A DNA stretch of 34,876 nt from Desulfobacteraceae bacterium (GCA_027858815.1 JAQIBZ010000266.1:1-34876), one strand, 5' to 3'; positions 9,536 to 18,972 are shown, numbered from the stretch's first letter. The notes: a model not told the origin generated them from the letters alone. Numbers and translations are program-made.

Positions 9536-9937
9536 TCAGTTCGCCTTGAGAGATTCCCGGTAAGCTCGCCACGTTTTTTTGATGACATCACACATCTCGT
9601 CTAACGGCAGATCTTTCCGAATAAAACCCGAAGCCCCGAGTTCCATGCAGTCTTCCACCGTCTCTTTGTCGGTAAGAGATGTCAGCATGAGGATGCAAGC
9701 ATTCGGAAATCTTTTTTTAATCTCAGCCAGCGCCTCTTTCCCTGATTTTAACGGCATATTGATGTCCAGAAGCAGCATGTGGGGTTTTAATGTGCAGAAT
9801 AAAGAAACCGCTTCTTTGCCGTTGCCGGCTTCGCCAACAATTTCGCAATTCATTGTTTTTATAACGGTTGTGATGAGTCGTCGGACATGGTCTTCATCAT
9901 CAACGACCATGACCCGCATTTTTTTTTTCGGTTTCAT
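9536..9937 (-). CDS. CheY-like single-domain response regulator
   Basis: REC motifs VMVVDDEDHVRR, HMLLLDINMPLKSG, ILMLTSLTD, GASGFIRKDL. Confidence 0.93.
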   Translation of the reverse strand: MKPKKKMRVMVVDDEDHVRRLITTVIKTMNCEIVGEAGNGKEAVSLFCTLKPHMLLLDINMPLKSGKEALAEIKKRFPNACILMLTSLTDKETVEDCMELGASGFIRKDLPLDEMCDVIKKTWRAYRESLKAN

Positions 9938-10120
9938 TTGAATTGGCTTTTATAGATATCTGATGAAATTTTTATCACCGGTAATATTGTATTATACTAT
10001 ATGTTCTTATCCAAGGAATTTATTTAATATAACTTAACCAGCCAATCATTGCAACTGATTATCTCCGCCTCAGATAATAATATATGCTTAAATAGTCTCT
10101 CGAAAACCCTGAATCCAGGC

Positions 10121-10207
10121 TGTCATTACGAGAAGTGAGGAACGAACGACGAAGTAATCCCCAGGCATTTATGGGATTGTTTTGGTCGTGCCTCCCGCGC
10201 AATGACA
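10121..10207. repeat. Imperfect inverted-repeat (MITE/REP-like) element
   Basis: TGTCATTACGAGAAGTGAGG...AATCCCC...GGGATTGTTTTGGTCGTGCCTCCCGCGCAATGACA; resembles the widespread GTCATTGCGAGGAGCGAAGCGACGAAGCAATCCC type palindromes. Confidence 0.75.
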
Positions 10208-10300
10208 GAAAAATTGTCGTTGCGCGGGCTTTCCGTTCAACGACTAAATAGAATAATTAATTATCGTTAATTTGTAAAATAATTAGATTGGATTAATCGA

Positions 10301-10340
10301 AAAAAATGCCCGGAAGGCTTATCGTAAAACCGTCCGGGCA
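10301..10340 (-). terminator. Intrinsic terminator of htpG
   Basis: TGCCCGGA (10307-10314) / TCCGGGCA (10333-10340); on the - strand followed by TTTTTT (A-tract 10301-10306). Confidence 0.8.
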
Positions 10341-10362
10341 AGTAATCATCTGAAAAATATTT

Positions 10363-12288
10363 TTATAATGCTTTGGCCATCACTTCGCCAATAAGTTTGC
10401 TGAACCGGGCCGGGTTTTCAATTTTCCCGCCTTCTCCGACAATTGCCAGATCATACAACAAGTTGCTGTAGTCTTTTAATGAAGCATCATCATTGTTTTT
10501 TTCATAAATCGACTGAATTTTTCCCATTACCGGATGGCTGATATTCAGTTCAAGAATTCGTTTTGAATCCGGCATGGACTGCCCGGACGCTTTAAGCAGT
10601 TTTTCCATGTAGGAACTCATATCATAAGCATCTCCGGAAAGGCAGGAGACAGAATCCTTTAAATGAGACGAAGGTTTGACTTCTTTGATTTTATCGTCAA
10701 GTTCGGATTTGATTTTTTCAAACAAAGAGGAAAATGTCTCTTTTTTCTCATCATCTACTTTATCAAGACCCAGGTCGCCTTTTTCCGCACTTTTGAATTT
10801 CTTTTTTTCAAATTCAGGCAATGACTGAATAACAAACTCATCCACCGGATCGGTCATCAGAAGCACTTCAATATCTTTATCCTTGAGGGTTTCTAAGTGC
10901 GGGCTATTGAGAATGGCGGCAAGGTTGTCCCCGGTTAAGTAATAGATGTCTTCCTGATCCGGTTTCATATTGTTAACATAGTCCTGTAGAGAAACCCATT
11001 TACCGTCTGATTTTGTTGTTTTGTAACGGGCAAGCTTTGCAATTTTGTCACGGTTGCCCCAGTCAGAGTGGATACCTTCTTTGATGACGGCACCTAATTC
11101 AGTATAGAATTTGTCATATTCCTCGGTATCCATTTGATCCAGAGCATCAAGAATCTTTTTGACCAGATTTTTGTGAATATTTCGAACCAGCGCATCTTGC
11201 TGAAGAATTTCACGGCTGATATTGAGGTTTAAATCCGGAGCATCGACAACGCCTTTGATAAATCGCAGATATTCAGGAATCAGTTCCTTGCAGTCATCCA
11301 TGATAAAAACACGTCTGCAGTAAAGTTGAACCCCGTGTTTTCTTTCCGGCGTGAACAGATCCATGGGAGCCTGAGAAGGAATGTATATTAACGCGCTGTA
11401 CTCAGTCAGGCCTTCGAGTTTTAAATGGAGCTGGGTCAGCGGGGGATTCCAGTCATGGCTGATGTGCGTGTAAAAATCTTTGTATTCTTCTTCCGTCACA
11501 TCTTTTTTATCTCTGCTCCAGATGGCCTTCATCGAATTTAAGGTCTCTTCTTTAACAACCGTTCCCGTTTTAATGGGTTTGCTGTCTTTATCCAGAACCT
11601 GTTTGCCTTCAGCATCGGTTTCAAACTCGTCATGTTCCACATCCATGACAATGGCGTAGCTGACAAAATCTGAATGTTTTTTTACAATGCTGCGAATGGT
11701 CCAGTTCTCTGTAAAGTCCTGTTCATCTTTTTCCACCGGTTTTAACGATAATATGATATCTGTTCCTCGCCCGTCTTTGGTAACCGGTTCAATGGTATAT
11801 GATCCGTCTCCGGTTGATTCCCATTGTGTCGCGGTCTCTTCCCCGGCAGCCCGTGTGATGATGCTGATCTTATCCGCAACAATAAATGCGCTGTAAAACC
11901 CGACACCAAACTGGCCGATGAGTTCAGGCGTTAACGTGTTCTTATCGTTGGACTTTTCTATTGCCTTCATAAATTCGGCAGTGCCGCTTCGGGCAATAGT
12001 GCCGATATTATCAACCACTTCATCATAGGTCATACCCATACCGTTATCGGATATGGTCAGGGTTTTATTTTCCTTATCCGGTGTGATTTTTATTTTAAAA
12101 TCCGTATCGTTTCTCAGGATTTTGCTGTCGGTCTGGGCCTGAAAGCTGAGTCGGTCAATGGCGTCCGAGGCATTTGAAATTAATTCTCTTAAGAAAATTT
12201 CCTTGTTTGAATACAAGGAATTAATAATCAAATGCATGAACTGCTTTACTTCGGTTTTAAATTCATGGGTTTGTTTTGTACGTTCCAT
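10363..12288 (-). CDS. htpG: Molecular chaperone HtpG (Hsp90)
   Basis: Hsp90 motifs FKTEVKQFMHLIINSLYSNKEIFLRELISNASDAIDRL, GIGxF-type 'LIGQFGVGFYSAFIVADKI', 'FTPERKHGVQLYCRRVFIMDDCKELIPEYLRFIKGVVD'. ATG at 12288 has GAAGGAG upstream; ORF track extends to 12315. Confidence 0.97.
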   Translation of the reverse strand: MERTKQTHEFKTEVKQFMHLIINSLYSNKEIFLRELISNASDAIDRLSFQAQTDSKILRNDTDFKIKITPDKENKTLTISDNGMGMTYDEVVDNIGTIARSGTAEFMKAIEKSNDKNTLTPELIGQFGVGFYSAFIVADKISIITRAAGEETATQWESTGDGSYTIEPVTKDGRGTDIILSLKPVEKDEQDFTENWTIRSIVKKHSDFVSYAIVMDVEHDEFETDAEGKQVLDKDSKPIKTGTVVKEETLNSMKAIWSRDKKDVTEEEYKDFYTHISHDWNPPLTQLHLKLEGLTEYSALIYIPSQAPMDLFTPERKHGVQLYCRRVFIMDDCKELIPEYLRFIKGVVDAPDLNLNISREILQQDALVRNIHKNLVKKILDALDQMDTEEYDKFYTELGAVIKEGIHSDWGNRDKIAKLARYKTTKSDGKWVSLQDYVNNMKPDQEDIYYLTGDNLAAILNSPHLETLKDKDIEVLLMTDPVDEFVIQSLPEFEKKKFKSAEKGDLGLDKVDDEKKETFSSLFEKIKSELDDKIKEVKPSSHLKDSVSCLSGDAYDMSSYMEKLLKASGQSMPDSKRILELNISHPVMGKIQSIYEKNNDDASLKDYSNLLYDLAIVGEGGKIENPARFSKLIGEVMAKAL

Positions 12289-12590
12289 TTCGACTCCTTC
12301 AATGTCTATGTTCAAAATTGTGTAAATTATGACAGATTGGTGATTGATTTTTTATAAAATGGGTGCGATTTTTTATTTGTCAAGCCCCTCTGCTGATTCT
12401 GTGCGGGTAAATAGCTTGTTAAAAGCCTGGTATGGTTTGAAAATAATTTTGAATTGTCTTTTTTAAAAGGCTGCCAGGTGCTAAGATTTATGCCTGAACT
12501 TTGCAAGATTCAGGTATAATGTTTTTTTTCAGGTTCTGTGAATCTGATTTTTTATAGGGTTTTCATTGGGGCAAACAATGGTCTTCATTC

Positions 12591-13460
12591 ATGTATATTC
12601 TTTTTGAAAATTTAACACAAAAACAGACAAACATATGTGTTTTGGTTCTTACCTCATCCGGCGTGCTTCACCGGATCACTAAAAATAAAAAGAGTTGGGA
12701 TGTCTGGGTGGATGAATCCCATTATGATCGGGCGCTTGTGTCGATGGAACTTTATTTTAAAGAGAACAGGACGGTTCGCCTGGATTTTGATGAAGACAAT
12801 GTTGAGCTCACAAGGGATATGGTGATTTCAGGGTTTATCATATCCATTATGTTATTGTTATGCTATATACTGGTTCAAAATGCCGGTGACACAAAAGAGG
12901 TCGTCAACCGATTCGGTGCTTCGGCAGTCAAGATCCTTGACGGAGAGTATTACCGATCGGTAACAGCGTTAATGCTTCACAAAGATGAAGTTCATCTTGC
13001 CGGAAATATGACCGGCCTTTTTATTTTCGGAACCGCTTTATGCTCGGTAACCGGCTGGGGGGTTGGATGGTTGATGATCCTTTTTAGCGGGATTGCCGGA
13101 AATCTTGTGAATGCATACATGTATGAAAGTGCCCATGTTTCAATCGGCGCGTCTACTGCGGTGTTCGGAGCGATCGGAATATTGGCCGGTTACCAGGGAT
13201 TTAAAAATAAACGAACACCCGGAAAAATGAAAACAGTCTGGGTGCCAATGGCGTGCGGATTAGCGCTTTTGGGACTGCTTGGTTCCGGTGCAGGTGATAT
13301 TAAAGTCGATATCATGGCGCATCTATTCGGTTTTTTTTGCGGGGCTTTGATTGGGGGGATATACGGCCTTTTTATTAAAAATCCATTGGCTAAAATTTTT
13401 CAATGGCTGTCTGTGGCCAGTATGGTGGCGATCGTGTTTTTTTCGTGGTCAGCCGGATAA
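12591..13460 (+). CDS. Rhomboid-family intramembrane serine protease
   Basis: Multi-TM protein with HLAGNMTGLFIFG, SIGASTAVFGAIG (catalytic Ser, GAST variant) and DIMAHLFGFFCG (catalytic His). Confidence 0.88.
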   Translation: MYILFENLTQKQTNICVLVLTSSGVLHRITKNKKSWDVWVDESHYDRALVSMELYFKENRTVRLDFDEDNVELTRDMVISGFIISIMLLLCYILVQNAGDTKEVVNRFGASAVKILDGEYYRSVTALMLHKDEVHLAGNMTGLFIFGTALCSVTGWGVGWLMILFSGIAGNLVNAYMYESAHVSIGASTAVFGAIGILAGYQGFKNKRTPGKMKTVWVPMACGLALLGLLGSGAGDIKVDIMAHLFGFFCGALIGGIYGLFIKNPLAKIFQWLSVASMVAIVFFSWSAG

Positions 13461-13507
13461 TTTTATATCATCAACGTTGAAGGTGTTTTTAAGAGTAAGG
13501 ATTGCGG

Positions 13508-14059
13508 ATGAAAAATATTGCAGCATTGCTGTTTGAGGCAAATATATTAAAAGATATTCCCCGGTCAGGGTATCATTTTTTAGGCGCTGGAAAAGAGTCT
13601 GTGGCGGAACATTCATTCAGTGCCACGTTTATTGCGTATGTGATGTCTATGATGACACCGGAGATCGATTCACTCCGCCTGATATCCATGTGCCTGATTC
13701 ATGATTTACCGGAAGCCAGAATCGGGGATCAGAATTATGTGCAGAAAAAATACGTGACGGTTGATGAGGAAAAAGCAGTTGCAGATGCCACCCGGCACCT
13801 TCCGTTTGGTCAATCCATGGCAGACCTGATAACAGAATTTAATGAACAAAAGACGCATGAATCCAAAATGGCATATGATGCGGATCAACTTTCATTTATT
13901 CTGAATTTAAAATCCATTGCCGACATCGGGCATAAAAGTCCGGATCAATGGCTCCCCGTGGTGCAGCAGCGTCTGAAAACAGATATCGGAAAGCGGCTGG
14001 CAGAAGAAATCATGGCAACAACATGGGATGCGTGGTGGATGGACGGATATACAGAATGA
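13508..14059 (+). CDS. HD-domain phosphohydrolase (YfbR / 5'-deoxynucleotidase-like)
   Basis: ESVAEHSFSATFIAYVMS, CLIHDLPEARIGD HD motif, 'MAYDADQLSFIL'. Start set to ATG 13508 rather than TTG 13502. Confidence 0.88.
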   Translation: MKNIAALLFEANILKDIPRSGYHFLGAGKESVAEHSFSATFIAYVMSMMTPEIDSLRLISMCLIHDLPEARIGDQNYVQKKYVTVDEEKAVADATRHLPFGQSMADLITEFNEQKTHESKMAYDADQLSFILNLKSIADIGHKSPDQWLPVVQQRLKTDIGKRLAEEIMATTWDAWWMDGYTE

Positions 14060-14217
14060 TGGCTTTGTTAAAAGCTTTAAGGAATATCCGGTCCATAAAT
14101 TATATTGATTTTTGGGCAAAATAACTATAAACGACTATCTTTTTTCAGATTTATTCACATCTGAAAATATACTGGGACCATTAACAATCCATAAAAAATA
14201 GTTAGAGTATTTTAATT

Positions 14218-14901
14218 ATGCGACTTGACTTAAAAACGTTTGCAGCAGCTTTAAGCATCACTTCTGACACTGCTGAACGATGGATTCGCCAGGGCAGAAT
14301 TCCGGTTCGTATTAAGGAAAACCAGTGTGTTTTCAGTCTCTCGTCTATACAGAAATGGGCGAATGCCAATAATCTGACATATATCCCGCCGGGTGCTGAG
14401 ATTCAGCCGGCTCTGGAAGGTCAGGTTGATAATTTACGCGTGGCAATGGCGCGTGGCGGGGTTTACTATGATATTAAAGGAGACTCTGCTGTAGAAGTCA
14501 TAAGGGCAGGGGTGAAATGTATCACCTGTTTTGACACGCAAGGGCAGAAAGAAACCTTGCATGAGAGCCTGTTGGCAAGGGAAGAATTGATGTCCACGGG
14601 TATTGGCAAAGGTGTGGCAATCCCCCATCCTCGAACACCTCTGGATTACGGAGAAATCCCGGCTTTTATTACAACCTGTTTTCTTAAAAATCCTGTTGAC
14701 TATAAAGCGGTTGATCATCAGCCGGTCTCTGTTTTATTTCTTCTTATCTGTCCCTCCTCAAAAAGTCATCTCCAGTTGTTGGCAAGGCTTTCTTTTTGTC
14801 TGAGGGATGAAGCATTTATAGAATTTTTAAACCAACCGCCGGATCATACGGTTTTTTTAAAGAAAATCAAAGAACTGGATCATCGGTTTGACGCACCTTA
14901 A
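14218..14901 (+). CDS. N-terminal excisionase/MerR-like helix-turn-helix fused to PTS EIIA type-2 (PtsN/fructose-like) domain
   Basis: HTH-like 'LSITSDTAERWIRQGRIPVRIKENQCVFSLSSIQKWA' and EIIA motif 'LLAREELMSTGIGKGVAIPHPRTPL' with the phosphoacceptor His. Confidence 0.88.
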   Translation: MRLDLKTFAAALSITSDTAERWIRQGRIPVRIKENQCVFSLSSIQKWANANNLTYIPPGAEIQPALEGQVDNLRVAMARGGVYYDIKGDSAVEVIRAGVKCITCFDTQGQKETLHESLLAREELMSTGIGKGVAIPHPRTPLDYGEIPAFITTCFLKNPVDYKAVDHQPVSVLFLLICPSSKSHLQLLARLSFCLRDEAFIEFLNQPPDHTVFLKKIKELDHRFDAP

Positions 14902-14945
14902 AGGATTTAACCGATTCGGATGATGAATCTTTTGAAGTTTATATC

Positions 14946-16679
14946 GTGAAATTTATTAAGAATTTAAATATAAGACGATTTCCATCCCGGTGGATTTTTT
15001 TTCGTTTTGATGATCGGCTGCTGTTGATTAGCCTTGGTGCGCTGGTCGGTTCATGCAGCGGACTTGCTGCACTTGCGCTGAACCGGGGGCTGATTGCCAT
15101 GTTTGAGTTTCTTGGGCATTACCGGTATTTATGGTGGGCGTTTATTATGCCGGGAATCGGTGCGGCTCTGTCTTCCTTGTTTCTTGACAAATTTATGAAA
15201 GAGGGTGCCGGGCACGGCGTGCCGGAAGTGCTATACAGCGTATCCCGCCATGGTGGCCTGATGCGTTTTCGATCCAGCTTTTCCCGATTGATTTCAAGCT
15301 GTTTGACCATCGGCAGTGGCGGATCTGCCGGACCGGAAGCGCCGGTGGTCATGAGTGGCGCTGCCATTGGCTCCAATATCGCCCAGCTTTTTTCATTAAA
15401 TGACCGTCAGCGTGTCGCCTTAGTCGGCTGTGGTACAGCCGGCGCTGTGGCTGCAATTTTTAATGCACCGATTGCCGGACTGGTGTTTACCATTGAGGTG
15501 ATTGTCGGTGAATGGTCTGCGGTGAATATTGTTCCGATTGCCGTTGCTTCCGTATTTGGTGCTCAGGTTTGCCGGCTTTTGCAGGGCAACCAGATTGCGT
15601 TTACACATTTGCAGTTTAATATTGATCCTGCCGATACCGTCGCATGCATCGGTCTTGCGGTTGCAACCGCATTTATTTCCATCTTTCTGACACGGTCATT
15701 AAGATTGTCTCATCGTTTTTCCCTTCATATCCATCTTCCGGCGTGGATGAAAGCAGCCCTTGGCGGATGTGCAGTAGGGATGATTGGTTTTTTCCTCCCG
15801 GATGTGCTTGGAGAAGGGTATCATTCAATTCAGGCGATGGTTGAAGGGACGTTTTCAAATGGCCTGTTGTTTGTTGTATTTCTGGTTTTTGCAAAAATTG
15901 TCGCAACTTCCTTTACCCTCGGCTGGGGTGGCTCCGGTGGTATATTCGCACCCTGTCTGGTAATCGGCAGTTTTACCGGCCTGATGTATCACCGATTTAT
16001 CGAAATGGTATGGCCCGGTATAGAATGGGTCAATGAAGGATGTTTTGCCTTGCTGGGCATGGCCGGCCTGATCAGCGGTATCCTCCAGGCACCGTTGACC
16101 GGTATGTTTTTAATTGTTGAAATTACCGGCGGGTATGAAGTGATTCTGCCGTTGATTTTGGTTTCTGCGATATCAACAACGTTATGCCATTCTTTCGAAC
16201 CGGCATCCTTTTATATGAAGGACCTTGTTGATAAAGGTCATTTTTTGCGTCCCCGGACAGATGCCCGGGTGCTTATGGATTTGAGTGTCAGTGAACTGGT
16301 TGAAAAAGACTGTATTGTCGTTACCAAAGACATGAAGCTGGGTGATTTTGTTAAAATTATGCAAAGATCTCACAGAAATTTTTTTCCTGTTGAAGATGAG
16401 CTCAGCGGAGAATTTCTCGGTTTAATTCACTTGGATGATATCCGTGAATATCTTTTTGACCCGTTATTTTATGAAACTGTTTTTTTAGAACAGATTATGG
16501 ATATTCAGGTACAAACAGTTGGTTTAGATGATGATTTGTCAGATGTTCTGGATCGAATGGATGCCGCCAACCTTTTCAGTATGCCGGTGGTTGCAAATAA
16601 CCAGTTTATCGGTATGATTTCCAAGGCGACATTGCTCGATAAGTATCGTAATGAGCTGATTGTACAGACCAATCAATAA
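14946..16679 (+). CDS. ClC-family chloride channel/transporter with C-terminal CBS domains
   Basis: GAGHGVPEV, TIGSGGSAGPEAPVV, GWGGSGGIFAPCLVIGSFTG, 'GMAGLISGILQAPLTGMFLIVEITGGY', followed by two CBS-like repeats. Confidence 0.95.
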   Translation: MKFIKNLNIRRFPSRWIFFRFDDRLLLISLGALVGSCSGLAALALNRGLIAMFEFLGHYRYLWWAFIMPGIGAALSSLFLDKFMKEGAGHGVPEVLYSVSRHGGLMRFRSSFSRLISSCLTIGSGGSAGPEAPVVMSGAAIGSNIAQLFSLNDRQRVALVGCGTAGAVAAIFNAPIAGLVFTIEVIVGEWSAVNIVPIAVASVFGAQVCRLLQGNQIAFTHLQFNIDPADTVACIGLAVATAFISIFLTRSLRLSHRFSLHIHLPAWMKAALGGCAVGMIGFFLPDVLGEGYHSIQAMVEGTFSNGLLFVVFLVFAKIVATSFTLGWGGSGGIFAPCLVIGSFTGLMYHRFIEMVWPGIEWVNEGCFALLGMAGLISGILQAPLTGMFLIVEITGGYEVILPLILVSAISTTLCHSFEPASFYMKDLVDKGHFLRPRTDARVLMDLSVSELVEKDCIVVTKDMKLGDFVKIMQRSHRNFFPVEDELSGEFLGLIHLDDIREYLFDPLFYETVFLEQIMDIQVQTVGLDDDLSDVLDRMDAANLFSMPVVANNQFIGMISKATLLDKYRNELIVQTNQ

Positions 16680-16696
16680 TTTAAAAGGAAGAGAAA

Positions 16697-17527
16697 ATGG
16701 AAACAAGATTGCTTCATATTTTTAGGAATACCCCCCTGGGGCGGGAGGTCCTGCTTCAATCAACGTATTTTTGTAAAATCATCGGGGTTCAGCCGGAAAT
16801 ATATATTCCGGAATTTATAAAATTTTTAATGTATTTTGAAAATGATGTGGCTCAGATTGATTTAGATGATTCCTATCTGATTGCACCGGAAACAGCACGT
16901 GCTCATGCAGTTGAAATTGTCCGTTCTCAGGGACTGCCGGAACCGGGTTTTATTGATCCGAAAAATTTTACAGCTTCCACTTTGCCGGATATACCGGTTA
17001 ATTTTGATTTTATGTGCTGTCCCCGGACTATCAGTGATTTGTCTTCAAAAATCGGCCTTGGCTACATCGGCCCCCGCGTCCGGCGAATTGTAAAATCCGC
17101 GCGCTTTCCGGTACTTATTGCGGGTGCTGTCTATAAACCCTGGAAATCTGTCTCAGTCATGTTCGGGGGGTCAGCCAATGCCATCAATGCTCTTCGTTTA
17201 GGTATCCGCATCAGCCGTTTATCGGGGTTGCCGATGGATGTTTATACGCAACTGGGAAAACATTCTCTGGATTATTATAAGGACATTATTCAAAAGAGAA
17301 ATCTCGGCAAAGAAATGGATCAATATGTGAGGGACTGGGCGGTTTTTGATTCCGGCGAGTTTACAAATAATCTTTACAATGTGCCGCATGATGCACTCGT
17401 GATTCTGGGTGCTTATGGACACGGTGTTATTAAAGAAATGCTGTTCGGCAGTATCATGGAAAAAGTCCAATCCGTTTTGCCCAACAACCTGCTGATCGTC
17501 GGTCCGAAATATCAGGCGCCGATGTAG
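16697..17527 (+). CDS. UspA-like universal stress protein
   Basis: C-terminal half 'FPVLIAGAVYKPWKSVSVMFGGSANAINALRLGIRISRLSGLPMDVYTQ ... DALVILGAYGHGVIKEMLFGSIMEKVQSVLPNNLLIVGPKY' matches the UspA pattern. Confidence 0.82.
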   Translation: METRLLHIFRNTPLGREVLLQSTYFCKIIGVQPEIYIPEFIKFLMYFENDVAQIDLDDSYLIAPETARAHAVEIVRSQGLPEPGFIDPKNFTASTLPDIPVNFDFMCCPRTISDLSSKIGLGYIGPRVRRIVKSARFPVLIAGAVYKPWKSVSVMFGGSANAINALRLGIRISRLSGLPMDVYTQLGKHSLDYYKDIIQKRNLGKEMDQYVRDWAVFDSGEFTNNLYNVPHDALVILGAYGHGVIKEMLFGSIMEKVQSVLPNNLLIVGPKYQAPM

Positions 17528-17545
17528 CTTTTTTTTTAAAAATGG

Positions 17546-17635
17546 TGGCGGAGAGAGAGAGATTCGAACTCTCGGTACCCTTGCGAGCACACACGCTTTC
17601 CAGGCGTGCACCTTCAGCCACTCGGTCATCTCTCC
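17546..17635 (-). tRNA. tRNA-Ser (anticodon GGA)
   Basis: - strand GGAGAGATGACCGAGTGGCTGAAGGTGCACGCCTGGAAAGCGTG...GTTCGAATCTCTCTCTCTCCGCCA; long variable arm, loop CTGGAAA, encoded CCA. Confidence 0.96.
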
Positions 17636-17698
17636 GTATATTTTATTTGTCTGTATGCTGGCGACTAAGCTGTAACCGTATTTGTAACCTGTTGTCAG

Positions 17699-17788
17699 TG
17701 GCGGAGAGGGTGGGATTTGAACCCACGATCCCGGTCAAGGGATACCGCTTTTCGAGAGCGGCGCCTTCAGCCGCTCGGCCACCTCTCC
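17699..17788 (-). tRNA. tRNA-Ser (anticodon CGA)
   Basis: - strand GGAGAGGTGGCCGAGCGGCTGAAGGCGCCGCTCTCGAAAAGCGG...GGGTTCAAATCCCACCCTCTCCGCCA; loop CTCGAAA, long variable arm, encoded CCA. Confidence 0.96.
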
Positions 17789-17893
17789 AACAGGTACATC
17801 ATTACATGAAATGTTCATGTCGTTGATAGATTCGGCAAAATATCTATTTTAAGCATGTGTGTCAAACAAAAATTCATGAATGACAATGAATTT

Positions 17894-18646
17894 TTATTGC
17901 TGTGTGCTGAAAATACGCTTTGCCATTTCCGTATATGTTCCGTCCGGATTATGGATAATTAATGGTTTAGTGATGACCATTCCCGGTTTGCCGTCTTTAA
18001 TACCCTCTATGATAACCCGTTTGGCCTTTGTTTCTGCTTTAGTATAAAGGATGCATATCTTTTTGGGTTCAATGCCGCATGAGCGCATCCGGTCAGTCAA
18101 ATCCGCCAGTCTTTTTGCCGGGTATATCAAGATTAATCTTCCAAAAGGGGATAGCATTTTTTTTGCTGTTTTGACCACATCGTCCAGTGTCATTTCTATC
18201 TCATGTCTGGAAACAGCCAGCTGTCTGTCAGGGTTAATTCTGCCGCAGGATTTTTCAATGTGCGGCGGATTACATATAACAACATTGACGTTTCCGGATG
18301 TCTGGTCAACAGATAATGATTTTATGTCCTGATGAAAAATGGTGATGCGGTTTTCCAGATGGTTATTCCTGACATTGGCTGCGGCAATATCAGCCTGGCT
18401 TTTTTGGATTTCAACACCGAATACGGTAATTTCCAGATGCAGATACGCCAGGATAAGGGGAATTACGCCGCACCCGGTGCCCAGATCCAGCACGCGGTCG
18501 TTGCTCTGAATGCTTGCTATGTTGGCAATGATAACGGCATCCATGGAGAACCGGTATCCGGAAGGGGATTGCTGGATCTGTAGGCAGCCGTTATGAAGGC
18601 TGTCTATGGTAAGTTCTGGTGTGAGTTCTGGTGTGAGTTCGGTCAT
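17894..18646 (-). CDS. trmN6: tRNA1(Val) A37 N6-methyltransferase-like (TrmN6/YfiC) SAM methyltransferase
   Basis: Motif I VLDLGTGCGVIPLILA, catalytic NPPH (VVICNPPHIEKSCGRINPDRQLAVSRHE). Confidence 0.82.
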   Translation of the reverse strand: MTELTPELTPELTIDSLHNGCLQIQQSPSGYRFSMDAVIIANIASIQSNDRVLDLGTGCGVIPLILAYLHLEITVFGVEIQKSQADIAAANVRNNHLENRITIFHQDIKSLSVDQTSGNVNVVICNPPHIEKSCGRINPDRQLAVSRHEIEMTLDDVVKTAKKMLSPFGRLILIYPAKRLADLTDRMRSCGIEPKKICILYTKAETKAKRVIIEGIKDGKPGMVITKPLIIHNPDGTYTEMAKRIFSTQQ

Positions 18647-18654
18647 TGCATTAA

Positions 18655-18972
18655 TTAGAAGCTTCCTGTTTTAATCTTCAGTTCTGATATCCGGTAATTT
18701 TCAGCCCTGTTGTTAATCACATAAAGGATATCATTGGTTAGATATCGAAGCTGATGCGACAGGGTGGAACTTTTTACGGTGATCAGCAATATTGATCCTT
18801 TTAATGCAGTCGGCTGGGCATGATCAGTGATGATTTTATCCAGTTCTGCATTCCATGTTTTTTTGATTTCTGAAAGCACGGTATTTGATTCTTTCCGGCA
18901 GGTGCGGATTACCGAAGAAAGAACTTCTTTAATATGGATGGATTCAGACTTTCGGGGACGTTTTTTATTCAT
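18655..18972 (-). CDS. DUF721 / DciA-like protein
   Basis: 105 aa; 'L..I...W...L..ii..HaqP..l....L.i.v.ss...hqLryl...il..in' typical of DUF721. Confidence 0.75.
   Translation of the reverse strand: MNKKRPRKSESIHIKEVLSSVIRTCRKESNTVLSEIKKTWNAELDKIITDHAQPTALKGSILLITVKSSTLSHQLRYLTNDILYVINNRAENYRISELKIKTGSF

Noticed and set aside
12591-13460. Rhomboid with GAST instead of GxSG considered as a pseudo-protease
   Set aside because: Catalytic Ser (GASTAVFG) and His (AHLFGFFCG) are both present; the variation is compatible with an active rhomboid.
14946-16679. Possible loss of the ClC gating glutamate (GSAGPEAP instead of GREGP)
   Set aside because: Alignment of GSGGSAGPEAP with GSGGSAGREGP keeps the Glu in place; only neighbouring residues differ, so no functional-loss claim.
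17542-17826. 94-aa + strand ORF and the overlapping - strand ORF 17219..17629
   Set aside because: They translate through the two tRNA-Ser genes and antisense to the UspA-like gene; typical spurious tRNA-derived ORFs.
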